Program-made: the position numbers and the translations under genes
Notes under the pieces: model-generated
Seen by the model: only the letters and a program-made list of their open reading frames with translations
Databases searched by the model: none
What the model was told of the DNA's origin: nothing
From: Aestuariimicrobium sp. p3-SID1156
Lineage (GTDB): Bacteria; Actinomycetota; Actinomycetes; Propionibacteriales; Propionibacteriaceae
Reading direction: 5' to 3'
Assembly (NCBI RefSeq): GCF_025144225.1
Contig: NZ_JALXXB010000001.1
Location: 62,001-126,000 of the forward strand
DNA: 64,000 nucleotides
Shown here: positions 9,920 to 19,155 of the stretch, piece after piece
How the letters are laid out: each line of letters begins with the position of its first letter
Position numbering within the stretch: the first letter of the stretch is position 1

Positions 9920-11371
9920 TCACGTCCTTTGCCGTTCCTCACTCCCCCGGAACCCGGTTTCGCGCACCGGCGCGTCGGGCCCCAGCATGTCGGGCACTGC
10001 GTGACGCCGGGCCCAGCTCTCGTCCGAGCCGATCATGAGCGCCCCGAAGGCCAGCGTCCACCACAGCATCGACACGCCGAAGTTCTTGAACAGGTAGAGG
10101 TCGAAGGTGAACCCGACCAGGCAGGCACACACCCCTGACACCAGCACCACCAGCGGGGTCGACCCGCCGCGGAACCACTGGGCCACCAGCGGCCACAGCA
10201 TCGCGACCAGCAGCAGGGTCCCGAGAATCCCCAGCTCCACCAGCACCGTCACGTACAGCGAATGCGCGTGGTAGAGCACGTAACCGAATGGTCCCCAGAC
10301 CCGACGCGAGCCGGGCAGCCCCTGCCAGCCTGACTCATAGGCGAACCAGGGCCAGATCGTGCCGCTGCCCAGCCCGAACAAGGTCGTGGCCCAGTCCCCC
10401 TCGAGGGCGGCGATCCCAGCCCGCCAGCTCATCAGCCGCCCTGACTTCTGGTCCAGACGCCCCAGGATCGGCGAGACCGCCGTGGCCGCGAGCACCCCCA
10501 GGAAACCGACGACCAGCACCGAGGGCGGCAGTCTGCGGAGCCGTTCCCCGGCTCCGGTATGTCGCCGGGCGAGCCGAACCACCAGCAGCAGCACCAGCAC
10601 GGCGAGCACCACCAGACCGCCACGGGAGGCGGTGAGGAACAGGAAGATGAGGTGGAAAACAGCGATCCACTGGCTCATCCGCGTCCGGTAACGCCGAACG
10701 GCACAGGCCATCGCGATGGTCATGCACAGCAGCACCACGATCGGATAGACCGCCGCATTGCCGAGCTGTGTCCACAGGCGTATCACCGGACGCCCCTGGG
10801 TGATCGAGACCCGAGCCCAGCCGATGATCGTCATCGGCACCATCAGCGCCGAGAGCCGCCACAGCAGCGGAGTCCGTTGGGATCGTGAGGTGACCGCCAT
10901 CACCAGGAACCCGGCCAGCATCGCCATCACACCGTTGAGTAGCGGCACCCTCACCAGCCACTCCGGCACCTCGCGCACGACGCGTTGCGGGCCGACCCAG
11001 ATCTCGTGTCGATGGAAGAAGGTGGTGGTGATCGCCCACCCGAACAATGCCAGCCCGAACAGCAGGAACCACCGAACCACCAGCGGCGGGAGCCCCAGCG
11101 GGCCCAGCGAGATGTCCTCAGGATCCAGCGCGCCATGGGTGATGCGCGGCCCGCTGCCGCGTCCCCGGAGTCGAAGCACCAACAGCACCACGCCCGTCAG
11201 CAGGAAGAAGGGCATCACGGCCGTGAAACCCTGCGCATACGCGGTGCCGGGCAGGGGACCCTCCAGGTTCACCACGCTCATCAGGCAGACCAGCACCAGG
11301 AATGCCGTGCCGTACCACCCTGCCGCCCTGTGGAGGACGCCCGGCTCGACGGGGTGGTCGGGAGGGGCCAT
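9920..11371 (-). CDS. O-antigen ligase/polymerase-like membrane protein, paralogue A
   Basis: About 483 residues with some 11-12 predicted membrane segments. The Wzy_C/O-antigen-ligase pattern is visible: FLTASRGGLVVLAV in a central helix, then an extracytoplasmic loop with FGLGSGTIWPWFAY and YHAHSLYV, whose His may be catalytic. Such proteins polymerise or attach lipid-linked oligosaccharides outside the membrane. It shares motifs with the protein at 12766-14169, including the C-terminal FKNFGVSMLWW. Starts at 11371 or 11389 are both possible and neither has a good ribosome binding site. It is divergent from the flippase. Donor and acceptor are unknown. Confidence 0.8.
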   Translation of the reverse strand: MAPPDHPVEPGVLHRAAGWYGTAFLVLVCLMSVVNLEGPLPGTAYAQGFTAVMPFFLLTGVVLLVLRLRGRGSGPRITHGALDPEDISLGPLGLPPLVVRWFLLFGLALFGWAITTTFFHRHEIWVGPQRVVREVPEWLVRVPLLNGVMAMLAGFLVMAVTSRSQRTPLLWRLSALMVPMTIIGWARVSITQGRPVIRLWTQLGNAAVYPIVVLLCMTIAMACAVRRYRTRMSQWIAVFHLIFLFLTASRGGLVVLAVLVLLLVVRLARRHTGAGERLRRLPPSVLVVGFLGVLAATAVSPILGRLDQKSGRLMSWRAGIAALEGDWATTLFGLGSGTIWPWFAYESGWQGLPGSRRVWGPFGYVLYHAHSLYVTVLVELGILGTLLLVAMLWPLVAQWFRGGSTPLVVLVSGVCACLVGFTFDLYLFKNFGVSMLWWTLAFGALMIGSDESWARRHAVPDMLGPDAPVRETGFRGSEERQRT

Positions 11372-11458
11372 GCGTGCCAGTCTAGGCATGCGCCCGGTCA
11401 GCAGCGTCCGCGTATGCTTCACCCCCGTAGGCTCATCGGGTGTGAGGTGGTCGTGCAG

Positions 11459-12865
11459 GTGACAAACGAGACGGGTGAGGCGAAGCCTCTGTCCACCCGC
11501 ACCCCACGCATCCGCAACGAGTTCGTGCGCAATGTGCTCACCCTGATGTCGGGCACCGCGTTTGCGCAGGTCCTCAACATCGTCTCGGTCATCATCATGG
11601 GACGCCTGTTCGAGCCCGAAGCGGTGGCGATCTTCGCGCTGGTGTTGGGAGCTGCCCAGATGGTCAGCCCAGTGGCAGCTGGGCGCTACGAGCTGGCCAT
11701 CGTGCTCCCGGAGAAGGATGACGAAGCCCGCCAGCTGCTGAAGCTCGCGACGCTGATCAATGCCGTCGTGGCGCTGGTCCTCACCGTCTCCATGATCTTC
11801 CTGGCCCCCACCGTGGCGGACCTGCTCACCAATGACGCGGACAAACGGCTGGTCCCCGAGCTGGCGAAGTGGCTCTATGCCGCTGGGCCGTTGGCCTGGC
11901 TGATCACCCAGCTCACCACGATGACCTACTGGCTGACCCGCACGAAGAACTTCAAGCAGGTCGCCCAGAACAAGATCCACCAGGTCACCTCGGTCACCGG
12001 TTTCCAAGCCGGCGCGGGACTGCTGCACCTGGGCGTCTTCGGGCTCGTGGTGGCCGCCCTGGTGGGGTACTCGACGTCGCTGATCAACCTGCTCCGCCAC
12101 ACGCGCGGGCAGTACGCGGTCACCGGCCCAGTCGCCTCGATGCGGACGCTGGCAGCCGAGCACAAGAAGATGCCCCTGCTGAACGGGCCCAATGCGCTGG
12201 TCGACTCCGTGCGCCTGAACGGCATCCTGATGATGATCTCGGCGCTGTTCTCAGTCGCGGCCTCCGCCCAGTTCTCGCTGGCCTGGCGGGCCCTGCAGGC
12301 ACCGATGTCGCTGATCAATGCGGCGGTCTCGCAGGTCTTCTTCCCCCAGCTGGTCCGCGTCGCCCGCGGGCGGATGTTGTCGGTGGTGCGCAAGGCTGTC
12401 CTGCGCGGCGTCCTGCTCGGCATCGTGCCTTTTGGGCTGATCTGGCTGCTCTCACCATGGCTGATCCCCTTCGTGCTGGGCGCGAGGTGGCAGGTCGCCG
12501 GACTGGTGGCGCAGGTGCTGGTCCCCTGGCTCTTCATGAACTTCATCACCTCCCCGATCAGCACGGTGTTCGTGGTGGTGCGGCGCCAGTTCACGATGCT
12601 GCTGTTCGCGATCGTCTACTGCGTGGTGCCGTTGTCGATCATCTGGTTCCGGCACGATGACCTGCTGGAGACGATGGGTCTGGTGGCGTGGTCAATGGCC
12701 GGCCTGCTGGTCGGGTTCGTGCTGCTGGCGCTGCTGGTCGCTTGGCAGTTCGACCGGGGCTTCGGTCAGCCCTCTGACCGGGTTGAGGACGCCGAGGATT
12801 CTGCGGACGAACGGGTCGAGGCCGCCGAGGAGGTCGTCACCGATGAGGGTCCGCTCGAGCGCTGA
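11459..12865 (+). CDS. Polysaccharide flippase (Wzx-like, MATE/MOP superfamily)
   Basis: 468 residues with about 12 membrane helices and the RNEFVRNVLTLMSGTAFAQVLNI opening common in oligosaccharide flippases, then FEPEAVAIFALVLGAAQM and GRYELAIVLP. It probably moves an undecaprenyl-linked repeat unit across the membrane for the neighbouring ligase/polymerase proteins. The acidic C-terminal tail (about 30 residues rich in D and E) is low-complexity. The GTG at 11459 is chosen because GAGGTGG lies about 8 nt upstream; other in-frame GTGs at 11447 and 11453 are possible. Its last 100 nt are antisense to the end of the convergent gene at 12766. Confidence 0.88.
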   Translation: MTNETGEAKPLSTRTPRIRNEFVRNVLTLMSGTAFAQVLNIVSVIIMGRLFEPEAVAIFALVLGAAQMVSPVAAGRYELAIVLPEKDDEARQLLKLATLINAVVALVLTVSMIFLAPTVADLLTNDADKRLVPELAKWLYAAGPLAWLITQLTTMTYWLTRTKNFKQVAQNKIHQVTSVTGFQAGAGLLHLGVFGLVVAALVGYSTSLINLLRHTRGQYAVTGPVASMRTLAAEHKKMPLLNGPNALVDSVRLNGILMMISALFSVAASAQFSLAWRALQAPMSLINAAVSQVFFPQLVRVARGRMLSVVRKAVLRGVLLGIVPFGLIWLLSPWLIPFVLGARWQVAGLVAQVLVPWLFMNFITSPISTVFVVVRRQFTMLLFAIVYCVVPLSIIWFRHDDLLETMGLVAWSMAGLLVGFVLLALLVAWQFDRGFGQPSDRVEDAEDSADERVEAAEEVVTDEGPLER

Positions 12866-14169
12866 ACCCCGCCGAGGGTGGCGAAGACTGCGACCCACCA
12901 CCAGAAGCTGACCGCGAAGTTCTTCAGCAGGTAGTAGTCGAACACGAAGGTGACCAGGCTGGCAACCAGTGCCAGCAGGACGCCCTCGCGCGCTCCCGCC
13001 CTGCCGTTCTCGCCAGAGGCCCGGCCCCGTGTACGCCAGGCGTCCCCCACCGCGACGAGAAGGAGCACGATGATGCCGGCGAGCAGCAGCAGCCCGACCA
13101 GGCCTAGTTCAACGCCCACACCGAGCGGGACGGAGTGGGGGTTGGTGAGCAGGTCACCCGCGCTGGTGCGGAGGCGTCCACCCCAGGGCAGCCAGTAGAA
13201 GCGGGCGTCGAAGGCATACCAGGGCCACACCCGGCCGGACCCGACCCCGAACAGCAGGTCCAGCGGGTCCGCAGTCCACAGCCGCAGGGCGGTCCTTGCA
13301 TTGATGACCCGCCAGGGGTCGCTGAAGTTGAGCAGGCGGCTGGCCGGGGTGAGCAGCACCAGACCCAGCCCCACCACTCCTGCAATGAGGACGGCGAGGA
13401 CCAAGCGGGGGTTGAGTTTGGCACCGATCCAGGCCAGAACGAGCACCACGAACGCCGCCAGCGCGAGCAAGCCTGCCCGCGATCCCGTCATCAACAAGCA
13501 CAGGACCGAGACCGCTGCCAACGCGAGCGAGGCGCGGGGCCGGTGGCGCTGCCAGAAGGCGCCCAGGAAGAGCCCGGCACAGAGCAGGAAGACGAGGTGG
13601 ACCGTGGACGACCCGCCCATACCGGTGGCCAGTCGGGGCGAGTTGTGGACCTCGATCGCGCGCGGCCACAGGGCCAGCGAGCTGCCCAGCATCAGCGCCG
13701 CAAGCCACCACATCCGCTCCAGCCGGGAGCGAGCGGGTATCAGCGCCATCGCCAGCGCGGCGGCGGCCATGGTGACCCACGCGGTCACCAGCGGGACGAT
13801 GCGGTAGAGCAGGGGCGCCGGCATCAGCACGCGTGGCGGGGCGGCGGTGGGCAGGGTGCGCCAGGGCCACAGCGGCGGTCCGCTGACCAACGCCGACCCG
13901 ATCCCCCAGGCGACCAGGGCGGTGAAGAGCCCGGCGACCGTCCAAGCCGGCCGTGACAGGCGGGCTCGCAGGGTGATCGCCAGCGGTGCCCCGACGAGCA
14001 GGAAGAGGCTGAAGCCGATCAGCAACGCGCTCCAGACCCAGCCCGGCCCGACCAGGCCCCGGCGCAGGTCGAACAGCTGCATCAGCAGGAGGATCGGGAA
14101 CAGCAGCCAGCTGGTGAGCGTCCACAGGCCCCATCGCTGGCGCGCCCGGCGGCCGGGTTCAGTACTCAC
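12766..14169 (-). CDS. O-antigen ligase/polymerase-like membrane protein, paralogue B
   Basis: 467 residues with about 11 membrane helices. Motifs parallel paralogue A: LLMTGSRAGLLALAA, FGVGSGRVWPWYAF, NPHSVPLGVGVE and LLKNFAVSFWWW. This suggests duplication around the flippase gene. Role is likely polymerisation or ligation of an extracellular glycan. The last 30 residues are a Ser/Thr-rich tail (SSGPSSVTTSSAASTRSSAE) that lies in the 100-nt convergent overlap with the flippase. Its start (GTG at 14169) follows GAGGGGGCCTT, 19 nt after the PIG-V-like gene. Confidence 0.8.
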   Translation of the reverse strand: MSTEPGRRARQRWGLWTLTSWLLFPILLLMQLFDLRRGLVGPGWVWSALLIGFSLFLLVGAPLAITLRARLSRPAWTVAGLFTALVAWGIGSALVSGPPLWPWRTLPTAAPPRVLMPAPLLYRIVPLVTAWVTMAAAALAMALIPARSRLERMWWLAALMLGSSLALWPRAIEVHNSPRLATGMGGSSTVHLVFLLCAGLFLGAFWQRHRPRASLALAAVSVLCLLMTGSRAGLLALAAFVVLVLAWIGAKLNPRLVLAVLIAGVVGLGLVLLTPASRLLNFSDPWRVINARTALRLWTADPLDLLFGVGSGRVWPWYAFDARFYWLPWGGRLRTSAGDLLTNPHSVPLGVGVELGLVGLLLLAGIIVLLLVAVGDAWRTRGRASGENGRAGAREGVLLALVASLVTFVFDYYLLKNFAVSFWWWVAVFATLGGVQRSSGPSSVTTSSAASTRSSAESSASSTRSEG

Positions 14170-14188
14170 AAGGCCCCCTCGGATGCAC

Positions 14189-15370
14189 TCAGGAGGCCCA
14201 CTGCCCCGAGTAGTAGAGCCAGGCCCAGGTCGCGGCCAGGATCACCGACAGCGTACCCAGCACGCCGAGGGTGAGGGTTTCGAGTTCGCCCCCGCGGCGT
14301 CCGCGGCGGTGGAAGGGGCGGCCGAGGACCGCCCCCAGCATCAGGAAGAGCGGGAACCAGAGCAGCACGGCGCGGTTGACCGACATGTACCAGTAGCTGG
14401 TGCCGAAGGCTGCCAGTTGGACGCCGACCCAGGCGGCCTCGGCCCAGCGCTTGCGCAGCAGGCAGGCCAGGGTGGTCACCAGGCCCACCGCCATCGCGAC
14501 GATCTCGGCGAAGAAGACCGGCGCCACCAGCCTGCGTCCGGGCCAGCTCTCCGGTTGCGCGGCTCGCCAGGTGTGCAGAAGGGCATCCTTGGGGTGGGTG
14601 AACCTGCGCCCCCAGCCGGCCTGCTGGGCCTGCAGCCAGGCGGTCCAGGAGCCGGTGAGTCCGTGCAGCCACCAGGCGTAGGCGCCGAGGACCGCCAGGG
14701 GCAGCAGCAGCCAGGCGGCGTCCCTGAGGCGGATGGACCAGTCGTCGCGCCAGACCTCGTCATCACCATTGCCGATTAGGGCGAGCACGAGCAGAGCGAC
14801 GACCAGGAAGAGCCCGGAGATGCGGAGGCTGCAGGCCAGCGCGGCAAGGACCCCGGCCTGGGCGAAGTGTTTGTCGCGGGCCCGTTCCCAGGCCCAGAAG
14901 GCGGCGGCACAGAAGGGTGCCTCGGTGTAGGCCACGGAAGTGAAGACGGTAGTGGGCGCGAGCAGCCACAGACCGGCAGCGATGGCTCCGGTGGCGGGCT
15001 GCGAGGCCGGGCCGAAACCCCACCCTCGGGATCCGAGCCGGTACAGCGCCCAGGCGGCCAGTCCGCAGCAGAGGAATGAGAGCAGCGCCCCAGCCAGGGC
15101 GGTGTCGGCGCCAAGGGCATGCAGGCCCCGCAGCACGAGCGGCAGGCCGGGGAAGAAGGCGACATCGGTGTCCTTGGTGTAGCCGTGCTCGGCCAGCCGG
15201 GTGTAGATCGCGGCATCCCAGCCGCGCAGGGCCTCACGCACGGGGCGGTTGCCGGCCGCGACCCACACCAGGACGCCCACCAGCAACAGCCTGCTCGCGG
15301 CCCAGGTGATGGCCACCGCCAGCGCGGGCTGCGCAGCCCTCGCCACGGCCCGTGAGCGGGGGCGGCTCAT
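14189..15370 (-). CDS. PIG-V-like mannosyltransferase (GT-C membrane glycosyltransferase)
   Basis: 393 residues, polytopic. The first extracytoplasmic loop has the GT-C pattern RGWDAAIYTRLAEHGY with the acidic residue expected for metal or catalysis, then DVAFFPGLPLVL, followed by many helices and a conserved VNRAVLLWFPLFL near the end. These features match bacterial relatives of the PIG-V mannosyltransferases, which use polyprenyl-phosphate sugars on the outer face of the membrane. The ATG at 15370 overlaps the GT87-like stop (ATGA). The sugar and acceptor are not determined. Confidence 0.8.
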   Translation of the reverse strand: MSRPRSRAVARAAQPALAVAITWAASRLLLVGVLVWVAAGNRPVREALRGWDAAIYTRLAEHGYTKDTDVAFFPGLPLVLRGLHALGADTALAGALLSFLCCGLAAWALYRLGSRGWGFGPASQPATGAIAAGLWLLAPTTVFTSVAYTEAPFCAAAFWAWERARDKHFAQAGVLAALACSLRISGLFLVVALLVLALIGNGDDEVWRDDWSIRLRDAAWLLLPLAVLGAYAWWLHGLTGSWTAWLQAQQAGWGRRFTHPKDALLHTWRAAQPESWPGRRLVAPVFFAEIVAMAVGLVTTLACLLRKRWAEAAWVGVQLAAFGTSYWYMSVNRAVLLWFPLFLMLGAVLGRPFHRRGRRGGELETLTLGVLGTLSVILAATWAWLYYSGQWAS

Positions 15371-16788
15371 CGGGCGGGGAGGGGCGGGGTGGTCATCCAG
15401 GCGGCATCCGCCACCCCGTCCAGTGTCCCGCCCTGGGGATCGTCCGCACCGAAACGGCGGATCGGGTCGCGCCAGGGTTCGAGCATGTCCCGGACAATGG
15501 TCCACACGATCCAGCCGGAGGCCGCGAGACGAATGATGATCGCCGGCGGGTAGCCGATGTCCTCACCCGGGCCGAGGCGGATGTTGCCCTGGAGGTGGCC
15601 CCAGACGGCCAGGAAGTAGAGCAGTTCGGCGCCGCTGTAGAGGGTCCAGTCACGCAGGTTCGGGCGGGCGAGCGCCACCCAGCCGAGGCCCCACAGAACG
15701 TATTGCGGGGAGTAGGTGGGGGCGAGCATGAGCCCGGCGAGCATGAACAGGCAGGCCAGTTGGGCCACCCGGGGCCGGCGCGGCGAGCGCAGGGCGAGCA
15801 GGGCGATGCCGGCAAAGGCCACTGCGATCGTGGCCTTGCTGAGACCGGGGATCAACTGACCGGCGAGCCCCGCGTCCTTGAGGATGTACCACATCGACCC
15901 CAGCCCAGCCTCGGGGTCGAGTTGGGCCAGGTACGCGCGCCGCACCGCAGAGGCGCTGCGGGTCGCGGCCAGCGCCACGACCACCAGCAGGGCCGCGAGC
16001 AGGCCCAGGCTGTAGCGCAGCAATTCCTCAAGCTGACCAGCGCGGACGCAGCAGATCGCCAGGGCCAGCACCAGCACCATGGGGGCGATGCCGGCGCCCA
16101 GGGCCACGCCGGTCAACACCCCCGCTGCCAGGACCTGTCCGCGCGTCCAGAGCATCAGCGCGACGGCTGTCAGGGCGGGGGCGACCAGGTCCCAGGCAAT
16201 CAGCCCGGTGCTCAGGATCCCCACCGATGAGGCGATGAAGAGCGCGTCGAAGCTGCGAGCAGGGCCCGACACGAGGCGACCGCGGGCATCACGGCGGCGG
16301 CCGCGAGTCGAGTCGCGTCCCATCAGCATGTGCGCAACGACCCAGGCCAGGAAGAAGCAAAACAGGACCACGGCATTGGTCACCAGGAAGACATTGCCCA
16401 GGTTGAGCTCCTGCTGGGCGCTGAGTCCCGACCCGGCGGGCAGGAAGAGCTCCAGGAGGATGCGCTGCACGCTGATCAGGAAGGAGATGACCGGCAGTTG
16501 CGGGAGCTGCGTGGCGTCCCCCAGGGTCGGCAGGCCCCGCGACCAGCCATTGGAGGCCCAAACGATCGGCACGTCGGAATAGCACATCCGCAGCATCGTC
16601 TTGATCGGGTCGTTCGGGTTGGTCTGCATGCAGGTGGACTGATGCAGCATCCTGACCCACCAGAGCAGCGTGGCGACCAGCAGCACCCAGGGCGCCGGGT
16701 CATAGAAGAGGCCGGCCGGCCGGGCATGACGCCCGCTGGGGCCACCCAACCGCCTACCCGTCAACCCCATCTGTTCAGCCACGCTCAC
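15367..16788 (-). CDS. GT87-family polytopic glycosyltransferase next to a class A PBP
   Basis: 473 residues with multiple helices. The region YDPAPWVLLVATLLWWVRMLH, then CYSDVPIVWASNGW and LPVISFLISVQ, is typical of actinobacterial GT87/DUF2029 proteins; polyprenyl-phosphate mannose-dependent transferases belong here. Its position directly after a class A PBP gene, itself after DUF5318, matches the conserved order DUF5318-ponA1-GT87 known from Mycobacterium (Rv0049-Rv0050-Rv0051). The start is GTG 16788, 45 nt after the PBP stop, with no clear ribosome binding site. It probably acts in wall or lipoglycan glycosylation. Confidence 0.85.
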   Translation of the reverse strand: MSVAEQMGLTGRRLGGPSGRHARPAGLFYDPAPWVLLVATLLWWVRMLHQSTCMQTNPNDPIKTMLRMCYSDVPIVWASNGWSRGLPTLGDATQLPQLPVISFLISVQRILLELFLPAGSGLSAQQELNLGNVFLVTNAVVLFCFFLAWVVAHMLMGRDSTRGRRRDARGRLVSGPARSFDALFIASSVGILSTGLIAWDLVAPALTAVALMLWTRGQVLAAGVLTGVALGAGIAPMVLVLALAICCVRAGQLEELLRYSLGLLAALLVVVALAATRSASAVRRAYLAQLDPEAGLGSMWYILKDAGLAGQLIPGLSKATIAVAFAGIALLALRSPRRPRVAQLACLFMLAGLMLAPTYSPQYVLWGLGWVALARPNLRDWTLYSGAELLYFLAVWGHLQGNIRLGPGEDIGYPPAIIIRLAASGWIVWTIVRDMLEPWRDPIRRFGADDPQGGTLDGVADAAWMTTPPLPAR

Positions 16789-16833
16789 CCGGACACTGTG
16801 CCACGTCTGCAGCCCAGCTGGCGCGTCACCACA

Positions 16834-19155
16834 TCACGGACCGGTGGACGCAGTCGGTTCGGAGGTGCGGGCCGCCGTCGTTCGGGCGGTCGGCTCGGCA
16901 GGCGGCTGCGTCGGGCGGGTGGTCGGCTCGGCAGGTGGCTGCGTCGGGCGGGTGGGTTGAGTCGGCTCGGGAGCAGCCTCGGTGGTTTGGGTCGGTGGTG
17001 CAGACGTGCTGGGCTCCGTGGTGGTCTCCGTGGCAGAACTCGTGGGTGCCTCGGTCGTCGGAGGGGCGCTGCTGGTGGCGGGTTCGGAGGTCGTGGGTGC
17101 CTGGCTCGATTCGGGGACCGTGACCGACGGCTCCGAATTGGTCCCGGGGGCCCGGCTCGGTTCCTCGCGGTTTCCGGTGTTGACCCAGGCCGGTTCGTCG
17201 AAGTCGAGGGGCTCCTTGCCCTTCATCGCGACCTTCATGAACTCAGCCCAGGTCTGGGCCGGGTAGGTGCCGCCGAAGAAGGTGCCGTCACCGGGGCGCT
17301 TGTAGGGGTCGAGGTCACCGTTGCCGCCGTCGCCGGCCACGAACATCACCGAGGTGGAGATCTGGCGGGTCGCGGCGACGAACCAGGCCGAGGTGATCCG
17401 CTCCTCCACCCCCGAGGTGCCCGTCTTGCCGGCGATGGGGAAACCGAGATCGCTCACGGCCCGACCGGTGCCCTGGTCCACCACAGACTTCAGCGCGTGG
17501 GTGACGTCGGCAGCGATCGGCTTCTCGATCGCCTGGGTGGTGGCCCCCTTGGCGGTGAACAGGGTCTTGCCGTTGATGTCCTTGACCTGCTTGATGACGT
17601 GGGCGTTGCTGCGCTTGCCGCTGTTCACCAGAGTGGCGAAGCCGATCGCATTGTCCAGCGGGCTGACCTCGGCCGTTCCCAGCGCGATGCGGTTGTTCAG
17701 GTCCCAGCCGGAGCGGGTGGGGATGCCGGCATCATTGGCCGCCTTGACCACCTTGGCGGGGCCGCTCTGCAGCTGTTGGGTCATGTCCACGAAGGCGGTG
17801 TTGACAGACTTCTCCAACGCCTCGGACAGGCTCACCTCGCCGTACTGGTAGCCGAACTCGTTGCGGACCTCGGTGGCATCGCCCTCGGGGGTGAAGGTGT
17901 TGCCGTTGAACTGGGAGTACAGGCTCTTCCCGTTGCGCAGTGCGGCCACCGCTGCCCAGACCTTGAAGGTGGACGCCGAGGGGCGCGCGGTGGTCGACCA
18001 GTTGCGGGAGTTCTTCAGGTAGTCGGGGCCGCCGTACAGGGCCAGCACCTCACCATTCGTGGCGTCCACCGAACTGATGGCCACGTGCAGGTTGGCCGCG
18101 TCCTGCTGTGGTTCGGCCGAACTGGCGACCTTGCGGGTCATCGACTGGGCGGTGCTGATCGCATGCTGTTGCAGCATCGCGTCGAACGTGGTGGTGACCC
18201 GCAGGCCGCCGCCGTTGATCTGGGCGTCGGTGAAGCCCTGGTTGAGGAGTTCCTCGTGGACCATCGCCATCAGGTGCCCCTGAGGCCCGGCATAGCGGTT
18301 GTTCAGCGGCACCTCGGGGAACGGCGGCAGCGCCTTCCATGCCTTGCCATGCTGGGCCTGGGTGATGGTGCCCATCTCGAGCATGCCGTCAAGGACGTAG
18401 CGGTACCGGTTGAGCAGCCGTTCCTCGTTCTTGGCGCCCGCACTCGGATCGAACATGGTCGGGTTGTTCAGCACGGACGCCAGCACTGCGGACTGCTCGA
18501 GGGTCAGCTTCTTCGCGTCCGTGAGGAAGTAGGCGCGGCTGGCCGCCTGGAGACCGTAGGCGCCACGGCCGAAGTAGATGGTGTTGAGGTAGTCCCGGAG
18601 GATCTCCTCCTTCGGCTTCTCCCGCCCCATTTTCACCGCCAACGCCAGTTCCCGCATCTTGCGGGTCATGGTGCGGTCGGAGGTGAGGTAGTAGATCTTG
18701 ATGTACTGCTGGGTGATGGTCGACCCGCCACCCTGGATCTCGCCGCCGCGGAGGATGGACCAGGCTGAGCGGGCGATACCGCTGGGCGAGATGCCCCGGT
18801 CGGTCCAGAAGGTCCGGTTCTCCGCGGCGATGACCGCATCCTTGGCGTACTGACTCATGTCGGCGTACGGGATGGTCTGTCGGTTCTGCACCGCGAAATT
18901 GCCCAGCTTGGTGGTGCCGTCGCGGTAGTAGATGAAGGTGGTGTTGGTGGCGAAGTCCTTGTTCGGGTCGGGCAGCTCGGTGCGCTGGTAGAAGACCAGG
19001 GCGGCGATGACTGCGACCAGCGCGAGCACGAGGCTGAGGATGCCCAGCACCGCGAAGCTGCGCCCAACGAAGGTGAGGATCGGGGATCGACGTCGATGCC
19101 CCGGCTTCCTGCGTCCCTTCGCGGGAGCGCGTCCGGTCGTGGTTCGCCTAGCCAT
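16834..19155 (-). CDS. Class A penicillin-binding protein (transglycosylase/transpeptidase)
   Basis: 773 residues. Basic N-terminus, one membrane helix (about 28-55), GT51 transglycosylase domain with AAENRTFW (Glu112) and GGGSTITQQ, then a transpeptidase domain with SxxK (S395TFK398), SVN (KSVNTAF) and KTG (AGKTGTSG). The last 120 residues are Thr/Pro/Ser-rich and include an 11-residue tandem repeat (see 16888). It polymerises and cross-links peptidoglycan at the outer face of the membrane. The ATG at 19155 overlaps the DUF5318 stop by 8 nt and has GAGGA in front. An earlier in-frame ATG inside DUF5318 is not needed. Equivalent to mycobacterial PonA1 by context. Confidence 0.96.
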   Translation of the reverse strand: MARRTTTGRAPAKGRRKPGHRRRSPILTFVGRSFAVLGILSLVLALVAVIAALVFYQRTELPDPNKDFATNTTFIYYRDGTTKLGNFAVQNRQTIPYADMSQYAKDAVIAAENRTFWTDRGISPSGIARSAWSILRGGEIQGGGSTITQQYIKIYYLTSDRTMTRKMRELALAVKMGREKPKEEILRDYLNTIYFGRGAYGLQAASRAYFLTDAKKLTLEQSAVLASVLNNPTMFDPSAGAKNEERLLNRYRYVLDGMLEMGTITQAQHGKAWKALPPFPEVPLNNRYAGPQGHLMAMVHEELLNQGFTDAQINGGGLRVTTTFDAMLQQHAISTAQSMTRKVASSAEPQQDAANLHVAISSVDATNGEVLALYGGPDYLKNSRNWSTTARPSASTFKVWAAVAALRNGKSLYSQFNGNTFTPEGDATEVRNEFGYQYGEVSLSEALEKSVNTAFVDMTQQLQSGPAKVVKAANDAGIPTRSGWDLNNRIALGTAEVSPLDNAIGFATLVNSGKRSNAHVIKQVKDINGKTLFTAKGATTQAIEKPIAADVTHALKSVVDQGTGRAVSDLGFPIAGKTGTSGVEERITSAWFVAATRQISTSVMFVAGDGGNGDLDPYKRPGDGTFFGGTYPAQTWAEFMKVAMKGKEPLDFDEPAWVNTGNREEPSRAPGTNSEPSVTVPESSQAPTTSEPATSSAPPTTEAPTSSATETTTEPSTSAPPTQTTEAAPEPTQPTRPTQPPAEPTTRPTQPPAEPTARTTAARTSEPTASTGP
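16888..16952 (-). repeat. 33-bp tandem repeat in the PBP tail
   Basis: Two copies of a 33-nt unit, in phase with codons, encode TRPTQPPAEPT twice near the C-terminus of the class A PBP. The copies differ at one base. The repeat lies in the Pro/Thr-rich extracellular tail and could vary in copy number between strains by slippage. Confidence 0.8.
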
